Assembly (NCBI RefSeq): GCF_000696095.1 | Contig: NZ_BAYX01000031.1 | Location: 1 to 38,359 of the forward strand | Direction of reading: 5' to 3' | Length of the DNA stretch: 38,359 bases | Source of the DNA: Rhizobium rhizogenes NBRC 13257 | Lineage (GTDB): Bacteria; Pseudomonadota; Alphaproteobacteria; Rhizobiales; Rhizobiaceae | Shown here: positions 8,104 through 16,332 of the stretch, piece by piece | How the letters are laid out: each line of letters begins with the position of its first letter | Position numbering within the stretch: position 1 is the stretch's first letter | Program-made: the position numbers and the translations under genes | Notes under the pieces: model-generated | Told to the model about the DNA's origin: nothing | Database searches by the model: none | The model's input: only the letters and a program-made list of their open reading frames with translations

Positions 8104-9105
8104 TTAGAAGTCTTTCTTCGACCAGCAAGATGTCGGGGTAAGGGTTTCCTTGGTGACGATCTTGACGTTGGAATAGAAGACGAAAGGCTTTTCTCCCGGC
8201 GCGTTCTTCTGCTGGAGCACGACCTTGATCGCGTCGTTCAGATCGCGGGCCTGTCCCGCAGCGTCATAGCTGACATAGTAGTCGAAGCTGCCGTTCTTGA
8301 CCTGCTCGCACGAAGACTGGTTGCCGCCGCCCGAGCTGAACAAGAGCACTTTGCCTGTCAGGCCGGCCTCCTTGATAGCAGCCGCCACGCCGACATCCTG
8401 ACCATCCCAGAACCCGATATAGGCGCAAAGGTCAGGGTTTTGCTTGAGCACCGTCGACGCCACGCCGTGCGCCTTGGTCGCATCCCAGTCGCCCGCCTGA
8501 GTGGAGACAACCTTGATGTCCGGATTTTCGGCCGTCAGGGTTTCCAGTGCCGCCATGCCATATGCGTTGGCGGGGTTGGTAGGCGTGCCCTGGATGATCG
8601 CGATCTTGCCGCTCTTGCCCTTCTTGGGGCTGCAGGTCTCCATCGCCTCCTTGATGTTACGGTAGCCGACGTCATACCATTCAGGTCCGGCATAACCGTC
8701 TGTCGTAGTCTGCGACTTCACCTGAACCTGGATAACCGGAATGCCAGCCGCCATCGCCTGCTTCAGTAGGCGTGCGTAGGATTGAACGTCCTGATTCATG
8801 ACGACTAGAACGTCCGGCTTCTCATTGATGGCCGCACTGATCGCCTGAGCGCCGAGGTCCGTGTTCCAGTTCGGGTCGCGGACGTCGATCGAATATCCAA
8901 GCGCCTCCGCCTGCTTGCGCATCGCCGTGATGTATCCCTCGACGTTGTCGATGCCGGCGGCCTGGGGCACGAAGACGACCTTCTTGCCCTGCATGTCCTG
9001 GTAGTATTGCACGTTCTGTCCATCATCGAGAACATCTGCGAGTGCGATGCTCCAACTGAACGCGGCTACCGCCACCCCAGCAATGAGTTTTGCGAATGCT
9101 TTCAT
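8104..9105 (-). CDS. Sugar ABC transporter periplasmic substrate-binding protein
   Basis: A 333-residue binding protein of the ribose-binding (periplasmic binding protein type 1, RbsB-like) class. The N-terminus MKAFAKLIAGVAVAAFSWS, ending around ALA-D, is a standard signal peptide. The mature protein starts with the hinge-type pattern GKKVVFVPQAAGIDNVEGY and contains PDVLVVMNQD and IPVIQVQV, typical of the fold. Two Cys in the second half (CSPKKG and DLCAYIG) are unusual but could form a disulfide in the periplasm. The ATG at 9105 follows a strong AGGAGGAGGAGAAGGA ribosome site. It lies between the two permease genes of the operon. The ligand is unknown; aldopentoses, polyols or lactones are all compatible. 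Confidence 0.9.
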   Translation of the reverse strand: MKAFAKLIAGVAVAAFSWSIALADVLDDGQNVQYYQDMQGKKVVFVPQAAGIDNVEGYITAMRKQAEALGYSIDVRDPNWNTDLGAQAISAAINEKPDVLVVMNQDVQSYARLLKQAMAAGIPVIQVQVKSQTTTDGYAGPEWYDVGYRNIKEAMETCSPKKGKSGKIAIIQGTPTNPANAYGMAALETLTAENPDIKVVSTQAGDWDATKAHGVASTVLKQNPDLCAYIGFWDGQDVGVAAAIKEAGLTGKVLLFSSGGGNQSSCEQVKNGSFDYYVSYDAAGQARDLNDAIKVVLQQKNAPGEKPFVFYSNVKIVTKETLTPTSCWSKKDF

Positions 9106-9138
9106 TTCCTTCTCCTCCTCCTAAGTTGAAGCCAGCCT

Positions 9139-10134
9139 TCAAATATCGCCTTGTTGCGATGTCTGTTCGTCACGTGGATTGACGATGCTGTCCGCCGTGA
9201 TGGCGACGAGCAGGATCAATCCCTTGATGATGTTCTGGACGGTGTAGGGCACGTCCAGAATGGTCATGCCGTTCAGCAGCGTCCCGATCAGCAAAGTTCC
9301 GACGATCACGTTGCGCACGCCGCCTTTGCCACCGCTCAAGCCGATACCGCCGAGGACAACGACGAGGACGACGTCGTAAACCATGGTCGATACGACAATG
9401 CGGGTGTTCATGCTTCCGACCACCATCGCCATGATGAGTCCGGCAAGAAAGCCGATCGTCGCGGAAATCACATACTGCAGAAGGATCAGCGGCCTGACGG
9501 GCATCCCCGCAATACGCGCCCTGAGAGGATTATCGCCCATGCTCCGGATGAAGACACCGACCTTCGTGTACTTGAGCACGACGAAGATCAACAGCGCGAG
9601 TGTGCACATCAACCACACGGGCACGGGGATATCGAGGAACGTTCCCCCTCCAATCTTTTGAAGCGGCCCTGCGTCGCCGGACAAGTAGATGATGTCCTGA
9701 TCGACGAGCGCGACGCGTCCGAACCCATAGACGACGGTTCCCATCGCAAGGGTCGCGAAGATCGCGGGAATTTCGACGTAGGCAATAAGGAACCCTTGGA
9801 TCGCGCCGATAATCAAAGCGAGCGCCAAACCGGCCGCAAGCGCAACAATCGGCAGATAGCCCATGTTCATGAGATTGAGCGACCAGGCCATCGTGATTGC
9901 CATGATCGCGACGATGGCAAGATCGATGCCTCGGCCGATCACCACAAGGCCCATGGCCAGGCCCAAGATTCCCAGGATCGCAACGTTCTGCAGCAGCGAT
10001 CCGATATTGTCGAAGGTAAAAAAGCCCCTAAGAAAGATTGAGAAGCAGGCAAAGGCGACGACGAAAATAAGGAAGACAATCGCTTCTTGCGTCACCGCCA
10101 AAGGCTTGCGTTTTGTCCGGGCACTGCTCGACAT
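9139..10134 (-). CDS. Sugar ABC transporter permease (RbsC type)
   Basis: A 331-residue inner-membrane permease with about nine or ten hydrophobic segments. The family marks are LVVIGRGIDLAIVAIMAITM and the coupling loop VVLGGIGLSGGKGGVRNVIVG, which contacts the ATPase. Its length is normal for RbsC, in contrast with the fused permease downstream. The start ATG 10134 follows GGGAGGTAGGA. It is 33 bases before the binding-protein gene and about 120 bases after the SDR gene, consistent with one transcript. With two different permeases and a single double ATPase, the transporter is probably a heteromer. Confidence 0.92.
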   Translation of the reverse strand: MSSSARTKRKPLAVTQEAIVFLIFVVAFACFSIFLRGFFTFDNIGSLLQNVAILGILGLAMGLVVIGRGIDLAIVAIMAITMAWSLNLMNMGYLPIVALAAGLALALIIGAIQGFLIAYVEIPAIFATLAMGTVVYGFGRVALVDQDIIYLSGDAGPLQKIGGGTFLDIPVPVWLMCTLALLIFVVLKYTKVGVFIRSMGDNPLRARIAGMPVRPLILLQYVISATIGFLAGLIMAMVVGSMNTRIVVSTMVYDVVLVVVLGGIGLSGGKGGVRNVIVGTLLIGTLLNGMTILDVPYTVQNIIKGLILLVAITADSIVNPRDEQTSQQGDI

Positions 10135-10257
10135 TCCTACCTCCCATGGCGCGCGGATGCTCTCCCGAAGCCCGCGGTCCCCTCACTCCGTGTTTACGAC
10201 TACCGCGCCGACGTCTTCACACAATCGAATGGATTGGACGTCAGCGACAGCGAACTC

Positions 10258-11046
10258 CTATCGATCGTTCGGCGGCTTTCTACCCACCCCGCCATATGGG
10301 TTCCACGACATCGCCACGGTCGCGCCGCAGTCGACGGGTATGTTCGCACCCGTCACCGCTGAAGCTGCAGGCCCCGCCAGGAAGGCAACGACAGCAGCGA
10401 TTTCTTCCGGCTTGACCATCCGGCCAAGGGCCGAGTTTTCCGACAATTTGCTTGGATCACGCTCCCCCCGATCAATCGCCCCCTTGATCGCAGGGGTCAG
10501 TGTGTATCCAGGTGAAACCGCGTTGACCCTCACCTGCGAACGACCCCATTCCGCCGCGAGGTTCTCGGTCATCGCGATGACGGCGGCCTTGGCGGGCGAA
10601 TAGGCATGCAGCGGCATCGAACGCATGCCCGCGATGGACGCGATGTTGACGATGCTTCCCTTGCGGGCGGTCGCCATGCGTCTGCCGAATGCAAGGCAGG
10701 TGAGATAGGTGCCGCGCTGGTTTATCCGTATGACGTCGTCCCACAATTCGAGAGACAGGTCTTCCGGTGGCAGAGGAAGCTGAATTATGCCCGCGCTATT
10801 AACGACGATATCGGGTATGCCGAACTCGGCCTCTATTTCCTTTGCAACGGCTTCGATGTGTTCCGGACTGCCGACATCCAGAGCTTTGGCGACACCATTC
10901 AACTCTGCGGCAACTGCGCGTGCCGCTTCCTCCGCGCGGTCCAATACGACGATGCGCGCGCCGTGGCGAACGAGTTCCCGGCAGCAGGCGGCTCCGATGC
11001 CGCTCGCACCGCCCGTTACGACAGCGAGTTTACCGGCCAAAGTCAT
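10258..11046 (-). CDS. SDR-family NAD(P)-dependent dehydrogenase
   Basis: A 262-residue classical short-chain dehydrogenase. The cofactor motif VTGGASGIGAACC is at the N-terminus, followed by NSAGI and the catalytic set with Ser in NIASIAG and YSPAK as YxxxK. The C-terminal GANIPVDCGATV is the usual SDR closing strand. I place the start at ATG 11046 (MTLAGKLAVV) because GGAGGAG lies 6 bases upstream; an ORF back to 11079 has no support. It is the first gene after a 114-base gap that contains a copy of the shared operator, so it may head its own transcript. It probably oxidises or reduces a hydroxy group on the imported compound; the substrate is not known. Confidence 0.88.
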   Translation of the reverse strand: MTLAGKLAVVTGGASGIGAACCRELVRHGARIVVLDRAEEAARAVAAELNGVAKALDVGSPEHIEAVAKEIEAEFGIPDIVVNSAGIIQLPLPPEDLSLELWDDVIRINQRGTYLTCLAFGRRMATARKGSIVNIASIAGMRSMPLHAYSPAKAAVIAMTENLAAEWGRSQVRVNAVSPGYTLTPAIKGAIDRGERDPSKLSENSALGRMVKPEEIAAVVAFLAGPAASAVTGANIPVDCGATVAMSWNPYGGVGRKPPNDR

Positions 11047-11093
11047 GCTGAACTCCTCCATTCCCAGCAAACCGCGCACATAGTTTCATGGAC

Positions 11094-11110
11094 GATATGA
11101 TATTTGTGAT
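11094..11110 (-). promoter_or_regulatory. Candidate GntR operator before the SDR gene
   Basis: On the minus strand this reads ATCACAAATATCATATC, identical at 16 of 17 positions to 15472-15488 upstream of the E1 gene. A 10-base perfect palindrome TGTGATCACA (11105-11114) overlaps its edge. It lies 48 bases before the SDR start, downstream of the GntR gene. I infer that the GntR/FCD protein binds here. Confidence 0.5.
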
Positions 11111-11160
11111 CACAGCGAAGGTCACGATGGCTTCGCTCCAATGCTTGTTGAATGACAGCT

Positions 11161-11916
11161 TCATCTGGGCACCCATCCTTCCGCATCATTCAGCCGGCCG
11201 GAGCGCACGATCATGACCGCAGCCTTTTCGACGTCGTTAACGACCGCCTGCCGGGCTCTCTCCCCGTCCCTCGCCTCGATCGCATTGACGAGCGCCGCAT
11301 GCGACCGATATGTGGTATCGAGCATCTCGCTGGTGTCAGAGGCCGATTTCCCCGCTGCGTGCGCCTTGATCTCACCTCCGACCGATGCCCAGAATACCGG
11401 TCCGACCTGCAGCCACAGCGCCTCGATGATTTGAAGCAAGGTCGGCATTCCAGCCGCACGATAGATGGCGAAATGCATCCTGCGATTGGCGCGCATCGCC
11501 TCCATCGGGTCCGGCGTCGCGCCGTGAGCGAAAGTCTCGAACATTTCGGCTTCGCGCTTGATCTCATTGAGTTCGGCCTCGGTGCGCCTGCGGCAGGCCG
11601 CTTCCGCAGCGAGGCCCTCCACCGTGCAACGGATCGCGATTATCTCTTCAAACCTCTCCCGGGACGGCCACGATACCTGGATCGAGCGGTTGGGAAGCAT
11701 CTCCAACGCCTTCTCAGCCACGAGGCGGCTGACGGCGTCTCGGACGGGCATGGGGCTCGTTCCGACGGCTGCCGCGAGCCTCCTGAGCGTCAGGCGTTCT
11801 CCAGGCGCAATCAGTCCGGACAGGATCAATTCCTTGATCTCCGAATAGACGACATCGGCCAGCGTGTTTCGCTCGACACGCGGCAGCTTGTCCGCGACTG
11901 AATAGCTCTCGGTCAA
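11161..11916 (-). CDS. GntR-family (FadR/FCD) transcriptional regulator
   Basis: A 251-residue regulator with an N-terminal winged helix (VVYSEIKELILSGLIAPGER, then LRRLAAAVGTSPMPVRDAVSRL) and a C-terminal all-helical FCD ligand domain. The FCD metal-binding pattern is present in outline: an R-x-x-x-E segment (RCTVEGLAAEAA), ANRRMHFAIYRAAG, and a His in YRSHAALVNAIEARD. FCD regulators usually repress catabolic operons until a sugar acid or carboxylic acid binds. The start ATG overlaps the E2 stop by 4 bases, so it is co-transcribed with the E1-E2 genes it probably controls. It ends 114 bases before the SDR gene. The effector may be an intermediate of this pathway. Confidence 0.9.
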   Translation of the reverse strand: MTESYSVADKLPRVERNTLADVVYSEIKELILSGLIAPGERLTLRRLAAAVGTSPMPVRDAVSRLVAEKALEMLPNRSIQVSWPSRERFEEIIAIRCTVEGLAAEAACRRRTEAELNEIKREAEMFETFAHGATPDPMEAMRANRRMHFAIYRAAGMPTLLQIIEALWLQVGPVFWASVGGEIKAHAAGKSASDTSEMLDTTYRSHAALVNAIEARDGERARQAVVNDVEKAAVMIVRSGRLNDAEGWVPR

Positions 11917-13181
11917 ATCAATATCCTCATGGGGTTCTGAACTGCAGCCTTGAACGTCGCGAGCAAGCGGGCGGCCAATGCGCCGTCCATAACCCGGTGG
12001 TCACAGGACATAGTCACCGTGAAAGCACGAATTGAAGTTGGTTGTCCATTCCTCGACACCAAGCGTTCCTCGACGGCTCCAATGCCAAGGATGAATGCGT
12101 GCGGCAGGTTGATGATCGGCTGGAAGTTCGAGGCTCCATACATTCCGAGGTTCGAAATCGAGGCGGAGCCACCACTGTAGTCTCCAGGCGCGAGTTTGTC
12201 CGCCCTGGCGCGCTCCGCCAGCATCTTGATTTCGGATGAAATGGATGAAAGGCTTTTCGTTTCAGCGCGTCGCAGGACAGGGGTATGGAGGCCGCCGTCG
12301 ACCGCGACTGCGATGTCGGAATGATGGAACCGGAGAATGCGGTCCTCGGCCCAAACAACATTGGCTTCTGGCAATTCCTGCATGGAGATCGCGAGCGCTT
12401 TGACGATGAAGTCGTTGACAGTCAGCTTCATCGGCGGCGTATCAGGCCGCATCTGTGTCGCGTTCAATTCGCCCCTCAGCTTCAACAGCGCGCCGGCGTC
12501 ACAGTCGATCGACAGGTAAAAATGCGGAACGGTGCGTTTCGCCTCGATCACCCTGGAGGCGATCGTCCTGCGCATGCCATCCAGGTTGATCTCTTCGTAC
12601 GAACCTGGTTCGTACAGCCGGATAATCTGTTCGGCGTTCCAGCATATGTTCCGCGCCGATCCCGGGAGCACTTCGCCAACGGGGGTCTGGAGTGCCGGCG
12701 GCCTGCCGGACACGCTCGCCTCGACGTCGCGTCGTACGATCCGGCCGCGCGGACCACTACCGACCAGCTCACTAAGATCGATGTGCTCCTCGCTTGCAAT
12801 GCGCCTTGCAAGCGGAGACGCGAAGACGCGATCGGTCGTTGCACCCGTTTGTATCGCACCGGCCGTCTTGGGCTCGATTTCAGCAGTGGCAATGGAAGGG
12901 GCTGCGTCCGGCACGCCGCCCGCAGCCGAAACCGCTCCACCGCGGGCCGCCAGGATTCCGATCACCTCGTTGACGCGTACATCAAGAGAACCCTCCGGCC
13001 ACACGATCCTGGACAGCGTGCCTTCGTCGAAAGCTTCGATTTCCATCGTCGCCTTGTCCGTCTCGATCTCGGCGATCACGTCGCCGATCTTGACCTCGTC
13101 GCCTTCCTTCTTGAGCCAGCGGACGATGTTGCCCGTTTCCATGGAGGGCGAAAGCGAGGGAAGGAGAATTGAGATGGACAT
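11913..13181 (-). CDS. 2-oxoacid dehydrogenase E2, dihydrolipoyl acyltransferase
   Basis: A 422-residue E2 core subunit. The lipoyl domain occupies residues 1 to about 78 with the modified Lys near 43 in ETDKATM. The peripheral-subunit-binding domain is near 119-155 (FASPLARRIASEEHIDL, then GPRGRIVRRDV). The catalytic domain follows, ending with the active-site motif DHRVMDG (His near 395, Asp near 399). It accepts the acyl group from E1 and passes it to CoA. The start ATG 13181 (MSISILLPSL) follows GAGGGGAG, 11 bases after the E1 stop; the longer frame to 13196 is unlikely. No E3 dihydrolipoyl dehydrogenase gene is in the window, so E3 is presumably shared with the housekeeping complexes. 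Acyl specificity cannot be read from sequence. Confidence 0.92.
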   Translation of the reverse strand: MSISILLPSLSPSMETGNIVRWLKKEGDEVKIGDVIAEIETDKATMEIEAFDEGTLSRIVWPEGSLDVRVNEVIGILAARGGAVSAAGGVPDAAPSIATAEIEPKTAGAIQTGATTDRVFASPLARRIASEEHIDLSELVGSGPRGRIVRRDVEASVSGRPPALQTPVGEVLPGSARNICWNAEQIIRLYEPGSYEEINLDGMRRTIASRVIEAKRTVPHFYLSIDCDAGALLKLRGELNATQMRPDTPPMKLTVNDFIVKALAISMQELPEANVVWAEDRILRFHHSDIAVAVDGGLHTPVLRRAETKSLSSISSEIKMLAERARADKLAPGDYSGGSASISNLGMYGASNFQPIINLPHAFILGIGAVEERLVSRNGQPTSIRAFTVTMSCDHRVMDGALAARLLATFKAAVQNPMRILI

Positions 13182-13192
13182 CTTCGCTCCCC

Positions 13193-15388
13193 TCACGCGA
13201 TCTTGTCGAGAAGCGGCTGCCCGCTGTCGTGCAACAACGACGCGATCACATCACGGATGTCCTCGGGCCCGGCAAGCGCCGCCCGCTCCAGCACTTTCGA
13301 GACGGTCGGGGCGGCCCAACCCCCTGTCACCCGCTTCACGGGCTGGTCCAGGTAGTCGAAGAAACGGCGCTGGATTTCATCGGCGATGTGGGAGCCCAGG
13401 CTGGTGCCGCGGGTGGTCTGCTCGACAATAGCGACATTGCCCGTCTTGCGGATGGACGCGCCGATCGTCTCATAATCGATGTCCCGGAGCGAAAGGGTGC
13501 GCAAATCAATAATGTCGGCGGAGCACCCCATCTCCCGCGCCACCTCAATGCAAGGATCGACCAGGGCAAGCGTGGTGAGCAACGTGATCTGGTTGCCCTC
13601 TGCGACCCGTTTTGCTTTTCCGATCGGTATGAAGTGGTCGAAGTTCTTTGGTATGGGGCCTTTTCGATTGTAGAGACCCTGATGTTCGATGACGAGAACC
13701 GGATCGGTGCAGCGCAACGCGGTATTCATCAGCCCTACATAGTCGAAGGCATTGGATGCGGCCACGACACGCCAGCCCGGATAGAGCGCGAAGATGCCTG
13801 ACGGGTCCATGGAATGCTGGGAACCGTATCCCTCTGTACCGGGAATCCGGCATCGCAAAACGAGCGGGACGGAATGCTTTCCATTGAACAGATGGCGAAT
13901 TTTCGCCGAGTGATTGAATAGCTGATCCGCGGCCACAAGCGCGAAATCACTGTACATGAGTTCGATGACGGGCTTCAGCCCAGACGTCGCCGCACCGTTC
14001 GCAAGACCGCAGAAACCGTTTTCCGTGATGGGCGTGTTGATGATGCGATCGGGAAACTGTGCAACCAATCCACGCGTCGCGCCGACAGTGCCACCATTCA
14101 TGTTGGCGACGTCTTCGCCAAACACGTAGATGGTGTCATCCTTCGCCATGTTTGCGCCCATGACCCTGGGCATGGCCTCGATCAGCGACATCTCGACCAT
14201 GTCTTCAGCGCGATGGTCCTCGACTTCCGTGAAACTGACGCCGTCGAACTCGCTGAGGTCGCCGACCAACCCCGCATCGGGATCGCTGGCGTCAGGCCAG
14301 AGTTCCTCGCGAATTCGAGTGGAGGACCCCAGCCCTTCGACGATCTCGGCGTTGGCCCACGCCATCGCTTCCTTGACCATGGCGTCGATGCCGTCGATGT
14401 CCGCCGCGCTCAGGATGCCGCGTGCGGGAAGCTCGCGCCTCAGGAAATCGATCGGATCCCTGGCGCGCCATTCGGATTCTTCGTCCTTGGTACGATAGCC
14501 GAAGGCGCTTCCCGGGAACGGTCGGCTCTGATGGTAGTATCGGTAAACGTCGGCCTCGATGAATGCCGGGCCGCCGTTTTCCCTGATGTGCTCCTCCGCC
14601 CACCGAGTCGCCAACCAAACCGCGAACGGGTTCATTCCATCGACCCGGACAGCGGCTATGCCGTGAGCGACGGGACGCGTCAGCAACGTCGTCTCCCGCG
14701 TCGATTGCCCGACACTCATCGAAACGGCGTAGTGATTGTTCTCAAGAAAGAAGATCATAGGCAGGGAATAAAGCGCGGCAAGGTTCATCGCCTCATGGGC
14801 GGTACCTTGATGGATCGCGCCGTCGCCGAAAAACGTGACCGTGATCGTGTCGGCCTTGCGCACTTTGTCGGCGAAGGCGACGCCCACGGCGAGTGGCATT
14901 CCGCCGGCGACGATCGCATCGGTTCCCATGATTCCGAGTTCGTCCTTGCGCATGTGCATGGAACCGCCGCGGCCGCCGTTCCATCCTGTCCGAAGGCCCA
15001 GAACCTCGCTCATCATTGCGAAGACTTCCCTGCGCATATCTTCCGGCATGCGGTTGACGGCGACCGGATCGAAATCCTTATAGTAGAGCGCGCTCAGCAG
15101 TTTGCTCATGCAGTTATGATGGGAGCGATGCGTGCCGTTGATCTTGGTCCCATTCGGCAGGGCTGCCAGGCAACCTGCCGCGGCTCCGTCTTGTCCGATG
15201 CTGGAATGTGCCGGCCCATGTACCAAACCGAGTTTATCGAGCTGAAGAATGGTTTCCTCGAACCTGCGGCAGGCGAGCGTCAACATGACAAGGCGCTTGG
15301 CATCCTCGGCACTGAACGACTCCCAATCCGTTTCCTCGACGGCGAGCTCGCGCATTTGCGTCGCCATTGGAACGTTGTCCAGTCTCAT
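13193..15388 (-). CDS. 2-oxoacid dehydrogenase E1, fused alpha and beta subunits
   Basis: A 731-residue thiamine-diphosphate enzyme with the alpha subunit (about residues 25-365) and beta subunit (about 400-731) in one chain. The alpha part has the ThDP-binding motif starting GDG at 188-190 and closing ENN at 216-218, and THRSHHN near 86-92. The beta part has GEDVANMNGGTVGATRGL and the catalytic Glu (near 456) in TPITENGFCGLANGAA. It decarboxylates a 2-oxo acid and transfers the acyl group to E2. Pyruvate-, branched-chain- and acetoin-type E1 are usually two genes; the single-chain form is less common. I chose ATG 15388 (MRLDNVPMAT), 8 bases after GGGAGGCG. It heads the operon, divergent from an SDR gene. 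Confidence 0.92.
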   Translation of the reverse strand: MRLDNVPMATQMRELAVEETDWESFSAEDAKRLVMLTLACRRFEETILQLDKLGLVHGPAHSSIGQDGAAAGCLAALPNGTKINGTHRSHHNCMSKLLSALYYKDFDPVAVNRMPEDMRREVFAMMSEVLGLRTGWNGGRGGSMHMRKDELGIMGTDAIVAGGMPLAVGVAFADKVRKADTITVTFFGDGAIHQGTAHEAMNLAALYSLPMIFFLENNHYAVSMSVGQSTRETTLLTRPVAHGIAAVRVDGMNPFAVWLATRWAEEHIRENGGPAFIEADVYRYYHQSRPFPGSAFGYRTKDEESEWRARDPIDFLRRELPARGILSAADIDGIDAMVKEAMAWANAEIVEGLGSSTRIREELWPDASDPDAGLVGDLSEFDGVSFTEVEDHRAEDMVEMSLIEAMPRVMGANMAKDDTIYVFGEDVANMNGGTVGATRGLVAQFPDRIINTPITENGFCGLANGAATSGLKPVIELMYSDFALVAADQLFNHSAKIRHLFNGKHSVPLVLRCRIPGTEGYGSQHSMDPSGIFALYPGWRVVAASNAFDYVGLMNTALRCTDPVLVIEHQGLYNRKGPIPKNFDHFIPIGKAKRVAEGNQITLLTTLALVDPCIEVAREMGCSADIIDLRTLSLRDIDYETIGASIRKTGNVAIVEQTTRGTSLGSHIADEIQRRFFDYLDQPVKRVTGGWAAPTVSKVLERAALAGPEDIRDVIASLLHDSGQPLLDKIA

Positions 15389-15471
15389 GAATATTCGCCT
15401 CCCGCGATGCACCGTGGAGACTCCCTTCTCCGCAAGCCGGGGCAACATCCAACGAAATCTACTTTACGTCA

Positions 15472-15488
15472 ATCACAAATATGATATC
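15472..15488 (+). promoter_or_regulatory. Candidate GntR operator before the E1 gene
   Basis: ATCACAAATATGATATC, the partner of the copy at 11094-11110 (16 of 17 bases). ATCACA occurs again 14 bases on (15486-15491), giving a direct repeat. It lies 84 bases upstream of the E1 start in the divergent promoter region. Confidence 0.5.
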
Positions 15489-15499
15489 ACACTTTCTGT

Positions 15500-15520
15500 T
15501 ATAAATTGCGACAATTTATA
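15500..15520. promoter_or_regulatory. Perfect 21-base palindrome in the divergent promoter
   Basis: TATAAATTG, spacer CGA, then CAATTTATA. The inner TTG-N3-CAA resembles GntR-family half sites. It is 33 bases before the start of the plus-strand SDR and about 110 before E1, so a protein bound here could affect both genes. The AT-rich arms could also overlap promoter elements of the SDR gene. Confidence 0.55.
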
Positions 15521-15552
15521 TATACAATCTTTAGGAGCAATGGGAGGAATTG

Positions 15553-16281
15553 ATGGCAGCGATGTCAGAATTGGCCGATAAGCTGATCGTGATAACTGGC
15601 GCGGGCGGAGGAATAGGACGCGCTACGGCGAGACTGTGTCATGAAGCGGGAGCACGACTGGTACTTTTGGACGTTGCGACGCCGGAAATGGTCGCTTCGC
15701 ATCTTGGAGCGTTGGCCTCTCATGCCGTTATACATCAGGTGGACAACACCGATCGTTCGGAGGTCGAACGGATCGCGCAGGAGACCGGACCAGTTTACGG
15801 CGTAGTGGATACCGCCGCTCTATGTCCTGCGGGGGATTGGCTTGAGCCGGGCTGGGACGATGTGTTGGACCGCACTCTCGCAGTCAATATCAAGGGGCCG
15901 ATCAATGTCACTCGAGCCTTTTTCCCCGGCATGGTGGAGCGAGAGGAAGGCCGCATCGTGCTTTGCGGTTCCGTCGCAGGTTGGATGGGCGGGATATTGT
16001 CCGGGCCGGATTATGCGTTCACCAAGGGCGGCATTCATGCCTTCGTTCGTTGGCTGTCAAGGCGCGGCGCTCCCCACAATGTTCTGGTCAACGGTGTCGC
16101 ACCGGGTGCGACCGACACAGGTATGATCCAAGGCAAGGGCTACAATCCTGAGAGCTTGCCGTTGCGACGCTTCGCGGAGCCGGAGGAAATTGCTGCGGCA
16201 ATCATCTTCCTACTAGGCCCAAGCGGAAGCTACATGTCGGGATCGATAATGGATATCAATGGGGGCATTTTCTTCCATTGA
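15553..16281 (+). CDS. SDR-family oxidoreductase, divergent from the E1 gene
   Basis: A 242-residue short-chain dehydrogenase. It has the cofactor motif VITGAGGGIGRA, an acidic residue after the second strand (LVLLDVA) favouring NAD, a catalytic Ser in LCGSVAG, YAFTK as YxxxK, and a closing SGSIMDINGGIFFH. The NAG motif of classical SDRs is replaced by TAAL (VVDTAALCPAGDW). GGAGGA lies 4 bases before ATG 15553; ATG 15562 is an alternative and gives MSELADKLIV. It shares the promoter region with the E1 operon, so it is probably co-regulated and acts in the same pathway, for example on a different hydroxyl of the same compound. It is not closely similar to the SDR at 10258-11046. Confidence 0.87.
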   Translation: MAAMSELADKLIVITGAGGGIGRATARLCHEAGARLVLLDVATPEMVASHLGALASHAVIHQVDNTDRSEVERIAQETGPVYGVVDTAALCPAGDWLEPGWDDVLDRTLAVNIKGPINVTRAFFPGMVEREEGRIVLCGSVAGWMGGILSGPDYAFTKGGIHAFVRWLSRRGAPHNVLVNGVAPGATDTGMIQGKGYNPESLPLRRFAEPEEIAAAIIFLLGPSGSYMSGSIMDINGGIFFH

Positions 16282-16306
16282 CTTAGTTGAAGGGTAGCGA
16301 ACCGGA

Positions 16307-16332
16307 GACCCTGCAAATAATCCGCGAGGGTC
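16307..16332. terminator. Possible bidirectional terminator between convergent genes
   Basis: A stem of GACCCT/AGGGTC with a 14-base loop lies between the convergent SDR and GNAT genes. A second, competing pairing joins CCATTGAC (16275-16282) with GTCAATGG (16330-16337), which are the 3' ends of the two genes. There is no U tract, so an intrinsic terminator is only a possibility. Confidence 0.3.

Noticed and set aside
7402..8769. Long plus-strand frame of 455 codons, and similar ones at 3897-4952 and 14213-15484.
   Set aside because: They are antisense to strongly supported transporter and dehydrogenase genes and have the Arg/His/Asp-rich look of shadow frames.
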